A stretch of DNA of 64,000 nt. Origin: Lineus longissimus (lineage: Eukaryota > Nemertea > Pilidiophora > Heteronemertea > Lineidae). Numbering within the stretch: the first letter of the stretch is position 1; each line of letters opens with the position of its first letter. Positions 61,389-64,000 of the stretch are shown piece by piece. The position numbers and the translations under genes are program-made. The stretch spans positions 1,180,001 to 1,244,000 of the forward strand of contig NC_088323.1 in the NCBI RefSeq assembly GCF_910592395.1, in the 5' to 3' direction. The notes beneath the pieces were generated by a model, which saw nothing but the letters and a program-made list of their open reading frames with translations, searched no databases and was not told the origin of the DNA.

Positions 61389-61653
61389 GCCAAACGTGTG
61401 TGCTGCCACATGTTGTATCAATTTTTTACACTGCTGGGGTCTGGTGAGGTAATGGGGCTTGTTTCCCATTCTCCCTGGATGCAATCAATCTTCTGATGAA
61501 GGATACGCTTTTCCCACGTTTTCATTTCCAATGTTATCGCCACGAGCTTGCAATCAATATCTCGATCATTTATCAGCGAGCGATTTACAAAAAACTGTTT
61601 TAATTCATATCGAGCCATTACTTGATGGGAAGGCAAATGACATGTATGTCTCC
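61389..61653. other. Sequence downstream of the tRNA-Pro relic
   Basis: No gene is seen. If the relic is a SINE head, the first part of this stretch could be SINE body, but neither a poly-A nor simple-repeat tail nor a target duplication was identified. Confidence 0.3.
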
Positions 61654-61845
61654 CTGTAGAGACCATGTCACAACCAATCAGATGGCAGTGGCTGTCACAA
61701 TGTCCATGGCCTGAATACTGGTAGCCAAAACGATTCACTCTCCTCCTGTAGAGACCATGTCACAACCAACCTGATAGCAGAAGCTGTCACAATGTCCATG
61801 GCCTGTATTCTGCTAGCCAAAACGATTCAGTCTCATCCTGTTGAG
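61654..61845. repeat. Tandem duplication, 92-bp period
   Basis: CTGTAGAGACCATGTCACAA starts at 61654 and again at 61746. Both copies continue through GCTGTCACAATGTCCATGGC and TAGCCAAAACGATTCA. A third start, CTGTTGAGGCC at 61838, lies exactly one period later but degrades at once. A minus-strand frame across it merely reflects the duplication. Confidence 0.9.
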
Positions 61846-64000
61846 GCCAGAATAGCGAATGAAGCTTATATTTAGTTGTTTTTTTAGATGTATCAAAACG
61901 ATTTGAGATCAAACGTGACATCATTCTCGACGAGGTAAAGCAAAAACTTTGCAAGGATATACCAGCAATAGAAACAGAGCTTATCACAAATGGTTGAAGG
62001 CTTACGAGATGCTATATCTTCTGATGTTTCATCAGCATTACCAATTTGAATATTCTGATTGAGGCAGAACAACCTGATCCATTTTACGAAATATCGCAAT
62101 GCATAACAGAAGTCATGTTGATTACAAATTGTCCAATCTCGACATGACAGACTGTATATGCGCAGGCATTTCCAGGAAGCAATTTGGTAATTCATAACGA
62201 ACGTGACGACTAGGCGAATTTCTTTAGAATCTTTTACGCAATAGATGCTGATGACATCTAAGACGAACTACGTTTTTGTCTTCTGGAAAAAGTGTCTGAT
62301 ACGATTACAAGAAGCTGAAGAATATTGGATGCATTCGATAAACGACACTGATGGGTGCCAGCCATAGATAGACAGGTTTCACTATATTGGCAGAAAAAGC
62401 TGAGTCCTCGTTAATCGACTCCGTACAAAGCACTGCGAACTTCAATGAACTGCGCATGAAATGAAGATCGAGGTATCCAACAAATGGCCTCCTACGAAAG
62501 TGGACAAGGCGACCAAGGCACAGTGTTCATTGTTGTCTCTGAACAAAAAAGAAGCAGGACTTTTGGACTGGCCAGCGTCACTTGGGACAATGTTGTCGGG
62601 AGTCGAATGCCTGTGCAAACAAAACCTTGTGATAGGGTAATTTCAACGAGTGCAGAAGAAGAAAAAGCGAATCCATTGCCAACTTCACATATGGCAGAGA
62701 CCCATTGAAAGATTCTGAATACGGCAAACACTGTAAAGCCATTGCTGAAGACGAATAAATCTTGGATCCGTCTTTAAAGAAATCCATTTGGTGAATGATA
62801 GCGCTGCGTCTAAATGCTGAAAACACTTTGAAATCCTCAGAATGTCATTCTCAATTCTGATGATAACACTCTTCCACACATGTCAAAACCAAGATACGCA
62901 ATCAACAAGGAGTAGAGTTTCCTATTCATTGCATGAAATATCATATCCAGGGGTCACAACTACCGTTCAGGGGGAAATTGAGGTTAATTGAAAACAAATT
63001 AGTTTGCCTGTCGTGGAATCACTATCATGGAGATCATGATATACAAATTAGGAATTCATTCAGGAAGCAAATCGGAGTTAAATTGATTTAAGAAAAGTCA
63101 TGATTTTCCCGAGAGAAGAATTTTAATCTCAATCTTGCCAAGCATCAGAAACGTTCCAGCCGGTCACACTAAGAGCACCTTGACACAGAAAGCCAGGCAA
63201 CACGAGACTGAGACCCGAGAGCACTACGGCCGCATTTCGCCCAGCACTTTATGGATTTTTAAAGACAATTTCAACATTCACCGAGTAGCTGATGTCTGAC
63301 TTTTAACATCGACATTTAGAAATCTCGCCCATCAGAGAGTTCATCACGCAGATCAGAGATCACAAGCTAAAGACAACAAACGAAGTCGCAAAAAGAACTG
63401 ATTTTCGTCCTCTCGTGCGATCGTTTGCCTCCAACTCACCTTAGAAAAACCAAACCTCTTCCTATAGCGGTTTTAAAATCAGTGTTACGTGACATTAGAA
63501 ACAGAAAGAAAGACAGCAATTTCTAGCATTTAGGAAGAGGAGCGAACTGATAATGTGTTTAGTATCATATGCCCAGGTCTTTAGTTATAGTAGAGCTTCC
63601 TACCCTCGCATCACGTACACCTTTTGCGAGATTGGCGAGATTGCGCTGCAATGAGATTACCCAAAAGCGAGATTCGTCATGCCAGGGACGTTCCTCGTTG
63701 CATTGGCTAAATTGACAACGTTCACCTAACCTCAGTTAGCGTGTACTTCACACAGAGGTCTGACTTAGGGGTCTGCTTAAGAATGGATAACTAATATCAT
63801 GATTTCTGTCGTCGAATGTTGACCTGACATGCAAGAAGCCACTTGATCCACTCCTGACTCTACAATTTACGTGAAACTAATATCAACATTGCTCCAAGGT
63901 ATAATCGTATCACACCTACTTTCTGAATCATATCGTGCAGACCAAACCAAATATATTTATCATTCATTCTCTATGTATATCGACATCATATATTCAACAG
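61846..64000. other. Non-coding stretch to the window end
   Basis: About 2.2 kb with no recognisable gene, RNA or repeat. Several overlapping short frames occur near 62480-62880 on both strands and have no motif. Confidence 0.45.

Overview
The window looks like nuclear DNA from an animal, most likely a marine invertebrate. It has no operons and no long open frames outside satellite DNA. It does carry minisatellites, tRNA-derived relics, a MITE-like inverted-repeat element and a decayed non-LTR retrotransposon. The palindromes TACATGTA (11 copies outside the satellite) and TAGGCCTA (5 copies) occur more often than base composition suggests. I associate both words with marine invertebrate genomes, echinoderms among them, but this is a weak taxonomic hint.

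Layout: 1-3121 is mostly anonymous sequence with G-runs and one minus-strand exon-like frame with a faint TIR-like pattern. At 3122-5376 lies a 21-bp minisatellite of about 100 units in two blocks. The blocks are split by a 129-bp fragment of a dispersed repeat whose longer copies sit at 5376-5768 and 57168-57588. From 5769 to 33478 the sequence is largely non-coding, with small tandem duplications, a 217-bp element with 69-bp terminal inverted repeats (24545-24761) and a tRNA-like relic (29171-29242). At 33479-34662 a second satellite alternates 37-bp and 31-bp subunits, giving a 68-bp higher-order repeat. The right half holds two small hairpins, an old 373-bp-period duplication, a reverse-transcriptase pseudogene (49790-50310, minus), a nearly perfect 99-bp inverted repeat (53810-54029), three more tRNA-derived relics and a 92-bp tandem duplication.

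Genes: no complete gene could be recognised. Open frames outside the satellites reach about 140 codons, which is roughly what chance gives in 64 kb of AT-rich DNA. Several shorter frames are bounded by good splice signals and are listed as possible exons at low confidence. They cannot be joined into a gene model from sequence alone. The best reading is an intergenic or long-intron region whose visible content is repeat turnover.
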